From positions 1 to 55,255 of the forward strand of contig CAIMAQ010000016.1 of NCBI GenBank assembly GCA_903839035.1: DNA of 55,255 bases, read 5' to 3'. A model generated the notes under the pieces. That model did not search any database. It was not told the DNA's origin and saw nothing but the letters and a program-made list of their open reading frames with translations. The position numbers and the translations under genes were made by a program. The DNA is from an uncultured Opitutia bacterium (GTDB lineage: Bacteria > Verrucomicrobiota > Verrucomicrobiia > Opitutales > Opitutaceae). Positions 16,956 to 24,823 of the stretch are shown piece by piece; positions within the stretch are counted from its first letter, which is position 1, and every line of letters starts with the position of its first letter.

Positions 16956-17819
16956 ATGCTCACGCTTTCGCTCAATTCCCTCTCCGTTGACCTGCTGAAT
17001 CCCGCCGACGCGCGCGATCGGGCCCGCATGGGTACCCGTTATTGCTGGGGTGGTTACATCTGGCAGGTGAATGACGAGCACGCCGGTCCCCTGCTGTCCG
17101 GGCCCGAGTACCCGGCGGAGCTGTCCCCCACGCCCTTCAACGGCCAGGGCGCCCCCGAGTCCTTTCGCCACGCCGAGTTCGGCTCCGACAAGCCCCTCAT
17201 CCTCGAAAACGGCCGCGGTTTCATCATCGGCATCGGCGAGGTCGCACCCGGCAACGGCGATGACCTCGTCGTGACCAAGCCCTGCTCGTGGTCCGTCACC
17301 CGCAGCGCCGCCGCAATTGATTTCTACACCGTGCAGGCCGGCGGAAAATACGGCTGCCGGCTCAGCCGCCGCATCGCCCTCGAGGGCCGCTCGCTCACGT
17401 CCTTCACCAAGATCGTCAACACCGGCACCGTCCCGTTGCCCGTGCACTGGTTCGCCCACCCGTTCTTCGCGCTCACCGACGGCCTGATCAGCTGCGGCCT
17501 GCCGCGAAGCTGGGACATGGCCGAAAACCCCGGCTTCGGTTTCGACGGCGAGCGCCGGCTCGGGATGCTGCGCCGGTTCAAGGACAAGCTGGACGGCCAT
17601 TTCCAGCAACTGGTCGTCGGCCCGAAAACCCCGCTGCGCGCGGCCGTGTCGCATCCGCGCCTGAGCAAGGTCTTCTTCTCGACGGATTTCACGCCCGACC
17701 AGTGCCCCGTCTGGGGCAACAGCAACACTTGGTCCATCGAGCCCTACATCATGGCCGCGCTCGCCCCCGGCGCGACCCGCAGCTGGACCCTGACGTACGA
17801 GTTCGGCGCGGTGATGTGA
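16956..17819 (+). CDS. Aldose 1-epimerase-like (galactose mutarotase fold) protein
   Basis: A 287-residue protein starting at the ATG at 16956 (MLTLSLNSLSVDLLNP). It has the beta-sandwich pattern of the galactose-mutarotase superfamily: YCWGGYIWQVND, FRHAEFGSDKPLILENGRGF, then a central TKIVNTGTVPLPVHWFAHPFF with the candidate catalytic His, and a candidate acidic residue in WSIEPYIMAAL near the C-terminus. No leader, so cytoplasmic. It may convert anomers of a sugar entering the pathway. The 230-bp spacer upstream contains an A/T-rich stretch (about 16872-16905) that could hold its promoter, but no convincing hexamers. Confidence 0.75.
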   Translation: MLTLSLNSLSVDLLNPADARDRARMGTRYCWGGYIWQVNDEHAGPLLSGPEYPAELSPTPFNGQGAPESFRHAEFGSDKPLILENGRGFIIGIGEVAPGNGDDLVVTKPCSWSVTRSAAAIDFYTVQAGGKYGCRLSRRIALEGRSLTSFTKIVNTGTVPLPVHWFAHPFFALTDGLISCGLPRSWDMAENPGFGFDGERRLGMLRRFKDKLDGHFQQLVVGPKTPLRAAVSHPRLSKVFFSTDFTPDQCPVWGNSNTWSIEPYIMAALAPGATRSWTLTYEFGAVM

Positions 17820-17850
17820 GGGCGGGGCCCGGCACCTCCATCGGGGATCA

Positions 17851-17877
17851 ATGGGGAGGCGGCGCCCTCGCTGCGTC
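17851..17877. repeat. Copy 1 of 27-bp repeat flanking the GH43 gene
   Basis: ATGGGGAGGCGGCGCCCTCG and the next 7 bases match copy 2 at 18810-18836 at 24 of 27 positions. The unit folds on itself (GACGCGGCG against CGCCGCGTC in copy 2). The two copies are in the same orientation on either side of the gene at 17881-18780. Confidence 0.7.
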
Positions 17878-17880
17878 TTC

Positions 17881-18780
17881 CTAACCCACCAGCTCCAACC
17901 CGTCCTTCGTCTCGCGCACGGGGATGAATTTCGCCCGCTCCGCCCCCACCTGGTTTGGGGTGTGCAGCGCCATCATCAGTTCCCCGTCGAAGGTGTGAAA
18001 CAGCATCGGGTGCCCGGCATCCGTGGCGATCAACGGCGCGGGCGCCTGCAACCACGGACCCGTCACTTCGCCATTCGTGCTACGCGCCACGCCGGTGAGA
18101 TAGCCACCTTTGCCGAAGCTCGACCAGAGCATCAGCAGCACCCCCGACGGCAACCGGTGCAGCCACGGCCCGTCCGTCACGCGGTAGCCGGAGAATTTTT
18201 CCAAGGTCTGCGGCAAACTCCACGCCGCCTCGCTCGCGCGAAACAGCCGCCGCGACGCCCCCGCCGCCCGACGCAGGTCCGGTGTGAGCTCAACCGCGTG
18301 CATCTCGCCGTCGGTCACCTGCACCCACTCCCGCACAAATACCAGCCAGGGTGTCCCATGCGCGTCCACATGCAGCGTGCCATCGATGCTCAACCATCCT
18401 GGCGGCGTGATCGGGCCGTTCGCCAGCGGCGTGAACGGCCCCGCCGGCGTGTCGGCCATGTAGATGCGCGTATACCGCCGCTCCGGCTTGGTGAGCTCGG
18501 TCCCGTGCATGAACGTGCCGAACAAATACCAGCGTCCACGATACTCCTGCACTTCAGGCGCCCAGAAATGCGTGGCGCCCACCGGACCGGCGGCCGGCGC
18601 CAGCACCGGCTGCGGTTCGCTCCAGGTCTTCAGGTCCCGGCTCGTCCGCATCACAAAGCCGCCGTGCGCCGCTTCGCCAAAACCACTCGTGCCAAACAGC
18701 CGGTACTGCCGGGTCGCCTCATCCGCCACGATGAAAGGGTCGCGGATCTGGATGTAAGGCAGTGGCGTGTCAGCGCTCAC
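17881..18780 (-). CDS. Glycoside hydrolase family 43-like protein
   Basis: A 299-residue five-bladed-propeller protein starting at a GTG (18780; MSADTPLPYIQIRDPFIV). The general-base Asp is in IRDPFIV, HFWAPEV matches the GH43 signature, and the pKa-modulating Asp is in WLSIDGTLHVD. The expected catalytic Glu (usually in an EGP motif) is replaced by Asp in VTDGPWLHR. This Asp variant may mark a known subfamily or an altered activity. No signal peptide, so likely intracellular. Family activities include arabinofuranosidase, arabinanase and xylosidase. It is last in the minus-strand arabinan locus, 97 bp beyond the S51 gene and separated from it by a repeat. Confidence 0.85.
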   Translation of the reverse strand: MSADTPLPYIQIRDPFIVADEATRQYRLFGTSGFGEAAHGGFVMRTSRDLKTWSEPQPVLAPAAGPVGATHFWAPEVQEYRGRWYLFGTFMHGTELTKPERRYTRIYMADTPAGPFTPLANGPITPPGWLSIDGTLHVDAHGTPWLVFVREWVQVTDGEMHAVELTPDLRRAAGASRRLFRASEAAWSLPQTLEKFSGYRVTDGPWLHRLPSGVLLMLWSSFGKGGYLTGVARSTNGEVTGPWLQAPAPLIATDAGHPMLFHTFDGELMMALHTPNQVGAERAKFIPVRETKDGLELVG

Positions 18781-18809
18781 AATTGATGGGGGTGGATCGG
18801 CACTCTGAC

Positions 18810-18836
18810 ATGGGGACGCGGCGCCCCCGCCGCGTC
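18810..18836. repeat. Copy 2 of 27-bp repeat flanking the GH43 gene
   Basis: Direct partner of the copy at 17851-17877. It contains a 9-bp stem (GACGCGGCG with CGCCGCGTC). It lies in the spacer just upstream of the GH43 start and downstream of the S51 stop. Confidence 0.7.
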
Positions 18837-18877
18837 GACGTTTATCCGCAGAGCAGGGACCGCGAACTTTCGGCGGA

Positions 18878-19729
18878 TCAGGCCTTCGCAGCCACCAGCG
18901 CCGTCAGTTCCGGCACCGGGCCTTCCTTCAACTCCCGGTGTTCGCCGCCATGATAGTAAAAGGCCGGACCATGCTCGATCGTCACCTGGCCGGCGTGCAG
19001 GCGGGCCACCGCGCCGTTGCCGATACCCAGCACCGTCTCGCCGGGATTCAGCCGGCAGTAGACCTTGATCTTGTTCACCCGGGCGCCGTAGTCGGGGTCA
19101 TTCGCCCGCGGATGATGCGGGTTGACCACCGTCGGCCACACGCCGAGGGCGGACCGCGTCGGCACGTCCACCACGGGAAAGTCATTCGTGCAGCCAATGT
19201 TGATCCCGGCGACATTCGAGCCGGCGCTCGAGCCGTTGTACGGCACGCCCGCCAGCACCCGCTCGCGCAAGATGTCGAGCTGGCCGCTCTCGTAGAGCGT
19301 GCGCAGCAGCAGGAAGGTCTCGCCGCCGCTGAGGAAAAACGCCTCGGCCTCGGCAATCTTGCGCAGCGCCGCGGCGCCCTCCCAGTGGTGCAGCGACTCG
19401 ACCGCGTAATTGTCCCCGGCAAACAGCGCCCCCAGCTTTTTCTCGTCCGCATCGCGCCGCGACGGTTCGGAGGCGTGCAGGACCAGCAGGATCTTCTTCC
19501 GCGCGCCGTACTGCAGCCGGTGCGCCGCGCTTACGGCCGCGGTGAGCTTGCCGTCCTTCGTGATCGTGCCGCCGCTGATCATCACGCTCGCCCCGGGGGT
19601 CGTGTGAAAATTCGGCCCGGCCGGAAACAGGCCGTCCTTGGTCATCTCCGCGCGCAGGGCGCCCGGGAGCGTGACGGCGGCCCCGGCGAGGGCGGCGGTC
19701 TTGAGGAAGGTGCGGCGAGTCGTGTTCAC
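18878..19729 (-). CDS. Tat-exported peptidase family S51 (dipeptidase E/cyanophycinase-like)
   Basis: A 283-residue protein. I chose the GTG at 19729 because it overlaps the M28 stop by 4 nt (GTGA) and gives a perfect Tat leader: MNTTRRTFLKTAALAGAAV, then TLPGALRAE. The nucleophile Ser lies in PYNGSSAGSNVAG and the FFLSGGETFLLL segment precedes it, both typical of S51. Family members cut Asp-X dipeptides or cyanophycin-like polymers. Export to the periplasm, and translation coupled to an M28 peptidase and a GH127, suggest it acts on peptides released from a glycosylated protein or on a periplasmic peptide store. That role is inference. Confidence 0.82.
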   Translation of the reverse strand: MNTTRRTFLKTAALAGAAVTLPGALRAEMTKDGLFPAGPNFHTTPGASVMISGGTITKDGKLTAAVSAAHRLQYGARKKILLVLHASEPSRRDADEKKLGALFAGDNYAVESLHHWEGAAALRKIAEAEAFFLSGGETFLLLRTLYESGQLDILRERVLAGVPYNGSSAGSNVAGINIGCTNDFPVVDVPTRSALGVWPTVVNPHHPRANDPDYGARVNKIKVYCRLNPGETVLGIGNGAVARLHAGQVTIEHGPAFYYHGGEHRELKEGPVPELTALVAAKA

Positions 19730-21267
19730 GGCTTTTTCGGTTCCGAGGCTACAGCCGGAAACGGCCAAAGGCCAATCCCCTTCATTCGGGTTTCCAGGTC
19801 ATATTTCCGGAACAGCACCGCCGTCTCGGCCGCGGTGCGGCGCGTCGTGGCCAGCCCGGGCTCGTTCGCCAGCCGGTACACCAACGCCGCGATCGTGGCC
19901 GTTGATTCCGGGATCAGGCGCGGATCCACCTTCTCCACCGTGTCGGCGAAGTCGTGGTAATAGCGCACCACATCGGGCTCGATGCGGCCGCCGAGGGTGA
20001 CCGACGGGATGCCCTCCAGCTGGAAGGACGTGTGGTCGCTGCCGAACCAGTTGATGTTGCTGACGCCCAGCTTGAGTTTGCGCGCCCCCAGCGAGGCGTC
20101 AAAGCGCTCGAGCACCGGCACCAGCTCGTCGTAGCCCAGCGAGTTCACCGAGAGCGGGAACCCCACCATGTCGAGATTGAGCATCGCCGCCACCGGCCGG
20201 CCCTTCATCGCCGGCGCATGGAACCGCGAGCCCCAGAGTCCCTCCTCCTCGCCGTTGAACCAGACGAGCTCGATCGTGCGGAGATTCTCCCGGGCGTGCG
20301 CCTGCAGCACTTTCGCCAGCGCGTAGAGCTGCGCCGTGCCGAGCCCGTTGTCCATCGCGCCCTGCCCGAGGTCCCACGAATCAAAATGGGCGCCGACCAC
20401 AATCGTGTCCGCTGTGCGCCCGGGAAAGGTCACCACGAGGTTCGCCGTCTCGACAGGCGTGCAGTGCGACCGGGTGAGCATACTCACTTTCACCACCACG
20501 CCCCGCTTGAGCAGCCGGCCCATCCAGAGCCCCTCCTCCTGCGTGATGCCGAAAACCGGGATGCGCAGCGGGATGCCGTTGAACGAGCCCGTGCGCGCGA
20601 GCAGCTGGCCGCCCGCCACGCGGTCAATAAAAAGGATGCCCCGCAGCCCGTGCTGGACCGCCGCGGTCTCGTACTGGCCGCGCGGCACGGTGGTGTTGGC
20701 CGCCAGCAGGCCGATCTTGCCCGCCGCATTGAGCCCCGCGAAGTCCGCCTCGCGGCCGTCGTGGATGTCGACCACCTCGGCCTCGAACCGCTCGTGCGGC
20801 TGCGTGTAGCTGAGCGACGTAAACCGCAGTTTGCGCTTCACCGGCGCCAGCATCTCGGCCTCGTCGTCCCCGCGGACCCAGCCCGGCATCGTGAAGGGCT
20901 CGAGCCGTGCCGTGATGCCCAACGCCTTCAGCTCGGTCACCGTACGCTCCAGTGCGCCGCGATTGTTGACGCTGCCGGTCAGCCGCCCGCCAAAATCATC
21001 GCAGAGCCGCGTGAGAAACTCCGTCCCGGCCCTGTCCGCCAGCGCGTCCGCCACCAGGGCATCCTGTACCGCCGGCACCGGCTGTGCCGCCGCCCGGGGC
21101 CCCAGGGCCAACAACCCGGCCAGTAAAATCGCCCGGCCCGGCCTCCCGCCAAAAAAGCTCTTTTCACCTATTAAGTGAAAACCTCCGCGCGCCCGCCAGC
21201 CGCCGTCGTTTTCACTTAATGGGTGAAAAAGACTCCCGGCGGGGAAGGAACGGGGAAGATTCATCAT
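19726..21267 (-). CDS. Exported zinc peptidase family M28
   Basis: A 513-residue protein in a frame opened by ATGATGA, where its two ATGs (21267, 21264) overlap the GH127 stop. Zinc ligands and catalytic residues are visible: HFDSWD, the Asp of GAMDNG, GEEEGLWGS, NLDMVG and YYHDFADT. A PA-like domain insert lies around residues 150-260. The secretion segment RAILLAGLLALGPRAAAQ begins unusually late, about residue 46. The first 40 residues encode two inverted palindromes (21161-21229), so either the leader has a long N-region or the true start is a non-ATG codon nearer the hydrophobic part. Family members are aminopeptidases or carboxypeptidases. Coupled to GH127 upstream and S51 downstream. 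Confidence 0.88.
   Translation of the reverse strand: MMNLPRSFPAGSLFHPLSENDGGWRARGGFHLIGEKSFFGGRPGRAILLAGLLALGPRAAAQPVPAVQDALVADALADRAGTEFLTRLCDDFGGRLTGSVNNRGALERTVTELKALGITARLEPFTMPGWVRGDDEAEMLAPVKRKLRFTSLSYTQPHERFEAEVVDIHDGREADFAGLNAAGKIGLLAANTTVPRGQYETAAVQHGLRGILFIDRVAGGQLLARTGSFNGIPLRIPVFGITQEEGLWMGRLLKRGVVVKVSMLTRSHCTPVETANLVVTFPGRTADTIVVGAHFDSWDLGQGAMDNGLGTAQLYALAKVLQAHARENLRTIELVWFNGEEEGLWGSRFHAPAMKGRPVAAMLNLDMVGFPLSVNSLGYDELVPVLERFDASLGARKLKLGVSNINWFGSDHTSFQLEGIPSVTLGGRIEPDVVRYYHDFADTVEKVDPRLIPESTATIAALVYRLANEPGLATTRRTAAETAVLFRKYDLETRMKGIGLWPFPAVASEPKKP
21161..21229. repeat. Pair of inverted 21-bp palindromes in the 5' end of the M28 gene
   Basis: Each 21-mer is TTTTCAC-N7-GTGAAAA: copy 1 at 21161-21181, copy 2 at 21209-21229. 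Copy 2 is the reverse complement of copy 1 with one mismatch (20/21). Centres are 48 bp apart with a GC-rich 27-bp spacer. Their base composition differs sharply from the surroundings. They could be an operator pair, a recombination site or a small mobile repeat. Confidence 0.8.
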
Positions 21268-23198
21268 TCGCGGATCCAGACACGCATCTCGCCTTCCCCG
21301 CGGTTGTTCCAGAGGCAGTAGGGCACGGCCCTGATGGTCGCGGGGGTCGTGGTCGGTTCCGCGGTGGAATAGAGTTCGTTGCCGGAGGCCTGGACCCGCT
21401 GGCCCGGGCCTTCGATGACCATCGCCCCGCCGAGGAGTCCCGCCTCGAAGCGCGCCGTGAGCGGCGCGCTCTTGGGGAGGCGCAACTGGCCGAGCTGCGC
21501 GCCGTTGTCCGCCTGCTCGACGCAGAACACCATCGGACCGCGCTGCAGCGCGACACAGCCGGCGTCATGGTGCACCGCGGGGTGCGCCCGGATGCGCTGG
21601 ATCGGCATCGGGAAATCAAGCGTGACCACGTCGCCCGCGCGCCACTCGCGGGCGAGGGAGAGGTAGCCGTCACAGACCTTGGCCGCGAAATCCACCGCCG
21701 TGCCGTTGAGCTTCGCCGTCGGGGCGGTGCACCAGCCCGGCAGCCGCAGCCGCAGGGTGAACGTAACCGGCTGCGCCGGCGACACCTCGAGCTTCACCGC
21801 ACCGTCCCAGGGATAGTCGGTGTGCAGCGCGAAATTCGTCTTCTTTCCGCCCATCGTGGCCTCGAGCCGGCAGTCGGCGTAGAGGTGCACCGCCAGCCCG
21901 TCGGGCAACACGGAGTGCGTGTGGTAGCCGAGCGAGGTGAGCGTGCGCGCGATGTTCGGCGGGCAGCAGGCGCAGCCGAACCACGGCACGCGCTGGGTCT
22001 TGATGTAGTGCTGGTCGTAACGGCGCTTCGCCTCGGCGGGGCGCATTTCCAGCGGGTTGACGTAGAAGAACGTCTTTCCATCCAGCGCCATGCCGGCGAG
22101 GACGTTATTGTAGAGCGCCCGCTCCATTACGTCGGCGTACGTGCCGCGGAGCTGGAGATCGAGCATCCGGCGCGCCCAGAACACGAGGCCAATGCCCGCG
22201 CAGCTCTCGGCGTAGGCGCGGTCGTTGGGCAGGTCGTAGCGCTCGGCGAATTTCTCGCCCATCCACTCGGAGCCGATACCGCCCGTGATGTAGAGGTGGT
22301 AGCGCGTGAGGTTGTCCCAGAGCGTCTCGCAGGACTTCCGCAGTGATTCGTCCGGCAGCGCCAGCGCCAGGTCGGCCATCGCCGTCGCGAGGTACATCAT
22401 CCGCACCGAGTGCCCAACCGGGTCCACCAGGTCGCGCACCGGCCGCGAGCCCTGCAGGTAATCCCAGCCGTCGGCGTGAAAATAAACGGGCAGCTTCTCG
22501 AACTTCAGCCGCTGCAGCTCCTCCTCGTAATACAACGGCGCCACGCCGCGCTGGTTGATGAAATACGCGGCGAGCTGCGCGTACCGCTTCTCTCCGGTGG
22601 CCCGCGCGAGCTTCACCAACGCGAGCTCGACTTCCTCGTGGCCGCAATAGCCCGGGATCTGCCCCGCGCCCAGGCCGAAGGTGCGTTCGATCATGTCCGC
22701 CAGCTTGCAGACGATGGCCAGCAGCGTGCGCTTGCCCGTCGCCTCGAAGTGCGCGACGCCCGCCTCGATGAAATGCCCGGCGATGTACAGTTCGTGGTAC
22801 TCGAACAGGTTCGCCCACTTCATGTGCGGCTCCTTGAGTTGGATGTAGGTGTCGAGGTAGCCGTCGGGCTGCTGCGCCTTGCCGATCGTGGCGATGATCC
22901 CGTCGAGCTCGGCTTCAAGCGCCGCATCCGGGTGCGTCGCGAGGCCGAACGAGGCGGCCTCGATCCACTTGGCGAGATCGGAGTCCTGGAACCAGTAGCC
23001 ATGGAACTTCCCCGCCTTCTCGCCGGCGGCGATCTGGAAGTTGTTCACCGTGCCGCTGCGCTCGGCGCCGGGCACGCGGTCGTTCAACGCCTCCCACTGG
23101 AAGGGAATGACGACGTCGCGCACGAGCTGCGCGCGGCCGGCGAGGAAGCCACGTTCAAAGCGGATCTTGGGAAGGGCAAGGCAGGTGGGGCTGGTCAT
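21264..23198 (-). CDS. GH127 beta-L-arabinofuranosidase (DUF1680)
   Basis: A 644-residue protein, normal length for GH127, starting at the ATG at 23198. Diagnostic parts: QPDGYLDTYIQL, GYCGHEEVELALVKL, ITGGIGS with the nearby Glu of YAESCAGIGLVFWARRM, and the zinc-site cysteines in FGCACCPPNIART. The C-terminus is beta-sandwich. Characterised members release L-arabinose from beta-L-arabinofuranosyl chains, including those on hydroxyproline. No signal peptide, so it probably acts on imported oligosaccharides. The start is 19 bp after the GH51 stop and its own stop overlaps the M28 start (ATGATGA), so GH51, GH127, M28 and S51 should be one transcript. Confidence 0.93.
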   Translation of the reverse strand: MTSPTCLALPKIRFERGFLAGRAQLVRDVVIPFQWEALNDRVPGAERSGTVNNFQIAAGEKAGKFHGYWFQDSDLAKWIEAASFGLATHPDAALEAELDGIIATIGKAQQPDGYLDTYIQLKEPHMKWANLFEYHELYIAGHFIEAGVAHFEATGKRTLLAIVCKLADMIERTFGLGAGQIPGYCGHEEVELALVKLARATGEKRYAQLAAYFINQRGVAPLYYEEELQRLKFEKLPVYFHADGWDYLQGSRPVRDLVDPVGHSVRMMYLATAMADLALALPDESLRKSCETLWDNLTRYHLYITGGIGSEWMGEKFAERYDLPNDRAYAESCAGIGLVFWARRMLDLQLRGTYADVMERALYNNVLAGMALDGKTFFYVNPLEMRPAEAKRRYDQHYIKTQRVPWFGCACCPPNIARTLTSLGYHTHSVLPDGLAVHLYADCRLEATMGGKKTNFALHTDYPWDGAVKLEVSPAQPVTFTLRLRLPGWCTAPTAKLNGTAVDFAAKVCDGYLSLAREWRAGDVVTLDFPMPIQRIRAHPAVHHDAGCVALQRGPMVFCVEQADNGAQLGQLRLPKSAPLTARFEAGLLGGAMVIEGPGQRVQASGNELYSTAEPTTTPATIRAVPYCLWNNRGEGEMRVWIRE

Positions 23199-23217
23199 GC
23201 GGGGAAAACCAAGCGGG

Positions 23218-24729
23218 TCAGTTCGCGAAGCGGAACGCGGCGACGGAGCCGGGCGGCAGCGTGGCGGAGACGGTCGAACCCTTCACGGTGACGCCGCCGA
23301 GCGGCTGCGCGACCACGGCGTCGGGCCGGTCGAAGGTGTTGCAGGTATCGAGCACCGGCGCGGTGACCACCTGGGCGGTGAACCCGGCGATGGCACCGCC
23401 CGCGAGGGTCAGCTCAAGCTCCACGGGCGACTCGGCGTCGGTGTTGCAGACGGTGACGTTGACCGCGCCGGCCGCGTCGAGCGAGGCCGTCGCGGACACG
23501 GCGGGATAGTCGATCCCGGTGTGCGAGAGGGTTTTCGCGGTGCTCTCGACGCGCAGCCGCCGGGCGCCCTGATGCGCGGCGTAAAGGGCAAACACATGCC
23601 ACGTTGGCGTGAGGACGAGGCGGCCGCCGCCCTCCTCGGTGAGCGCCACGGCCTGCAGGACGTTGACGGTCTGGGCGAGGTTCGCGATGCGGACGCGTTC
23701 GCAGTGGTTGATGAAGATGTTGAGGTTGAGCGCGGCGAGCACCGCGTCGCGCACCGTCTGCTGCTGGTAGAGGAAGCCGGGGTTCGTGCCGGGCTCGGGC
23801 GCATACCAGGAGCCCCACTCGTCCACGACGAGCGCGGTGGTCTCCTTCGGATCGTAGCGGTCCATCACCGCGCGGTGGCCGCGGACCAGCTCGTCCATCT
23901 TCCAGCCGAGGGCCATGACGTCCTTCCAGCCGGTGAGATCGAAACCCGTCGCGGGATGCGCGGGCGGCCATGGGATTTCGCCGGGGACGGTGTAATAATG
24001 CAGCGACAACCCCTGCAGCATCGGCCCGCCGATCGGGCCCTTGAACGCCTCGCGCATCATCACCTCGGTCCAGTGGTAGTCGTCGTTCCGCGCGCCGCTG
24101 GCCACGCGGTAGATCTTCGCGTCGGGAAAGTCGCGGGTGTACGTGGCGAAGCGGCGGTACTCGTGGGCGTAATACTCCGCGGTCATGTTGCCGCCGCAGC
24201 CCCAGGTCTCGTTGCCCACGCCCCAGAGCCGCACCTGCCACGGTGCGGCGCGCCCGTTGGCCACGCGCTCATCGGCCAGCGTGCCGGCGGCGGCGTTGCA
24301 GTACTCGACCCACTCGCGCAGCTCGCGCGGCGAGCCGCTGCCGACGTTGCCGGCGAGGTAGGGTTCGCAGCCGATCTGCTCGCACAGGTCGAGGAACTCG
24401 TGCGTGCCGACGGCATTGTCGTCGATCACGCCACCCCAGTACGCGTTGATGCGGCGGGGTCGCTTTTCGCGCGGGCCGATGCCCTCGCGCCAGTGGTAGT
24501 CGTCGGCAAAGCAGCCGCCCGGCCACCGGAGGTTGGGCACGCGGATCTGCTTCAGCACGACCACGAGGTCGTTGCGCCAGCCGCGGGTGTTCGGCACCGG
24601 GGACTGCTCGCCAACCCAGAGGCCGTCGTAAATGCAGCGGCCGAGGTGCTCCGAAAAATGTCCGAAGATATGCGGGTCGATCACCGGCCCGGCGGGGTCG
24701 GTATGGATGGAAAGCTTAACCGGGGGCAT
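23218..24729 (-). CDS. GH51 alpha-L-arabinofuranosidase
   Basis: A 503-residue protein of usual GH51 length. Start is the ATG at 24729. The acid/base Glu is in RLWGVGNETWGCGG and the nucleophile Glu in ALVVDEWGSWYAPE; the N-terminal IDPHIFGHFSEHLGRCIYDG and LRWPGGCFADDYHW are classic for GH51 A enzymes. The C-terminal beta domain runs from about residue 375. It removes alpha-L-arabinofuranosyl side chains from arabinan, arabinoxylan or arabinogalactan fragments. No leader; intracellular. First of the coupled GH51-GH127-M28-S51 set. Confidence 0.95.
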   Translation of the reverse strand: MPPVKLSIHTDPAGPVIDPHIFGHFSEHLGRCIYDGLWVGEQSPVPNTRGWRNDLVVVLKQIRVPNLRWPGGCFADDYHWREGIGPREKRPRRINAYWGGVIDDNAVGTHEFLDLCEQIGCEPYLAGNVGSGSPRELREWVEYCNAAAGTLADERVANGRAAPWQVRLWGVGNETWGCGGNMTAEYYAHEYRRFATYTRDFPDAKIYRVASGARNDDYHWTEVMMREAFKGPIGGPMLQGLSLHYYTVPGEIPWPPAHPATGFDLTGWKDVMALGWKMDELVRGHRAVMDRYDPKETTALVVDEWGSWYAPEPGTNPGFLYQQQTVRDAVLAALNLNIFINHCERVRIANLAQTVNVLQAVALTEEGGGRLVLTPTWHVFALYAAHQGARRLRVESTAKTLSHTGIDYPAVSATASLDAAGAVNVTVCNTDAESPVELELTLAGGAIAGFTAQVVTAPVLDTCNTFDRPDAVVAQPLGGVTVKGSTVSATLPPGSVAAFRFAN

Positions 24730-24789
24730 GTGGTTTTTGGACTCGAAGTTCGCCGTTCGCAGATCGGGTTTCGGACTTCAGGGCTAAAC

Positions 24790-24810
24790 GTTGAATGTTA
24801 GATGTTGGGC
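24790..24810. repeat. Three degenerate heptamers
   Basis: GTTGAAT, GTTAGAT and GTTGGGC stand in tandem in the 94-bp spacer between the toroid protein stop and the GH51 start. A short inverted pair (GAAGTTCGCCG and GTTCGCAG region, 24745-24765) is next to it. Same period as other repeats in the window. Confidence 0.45.
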
Positions 24811-24823
24811 ATTCACGGGGCCG

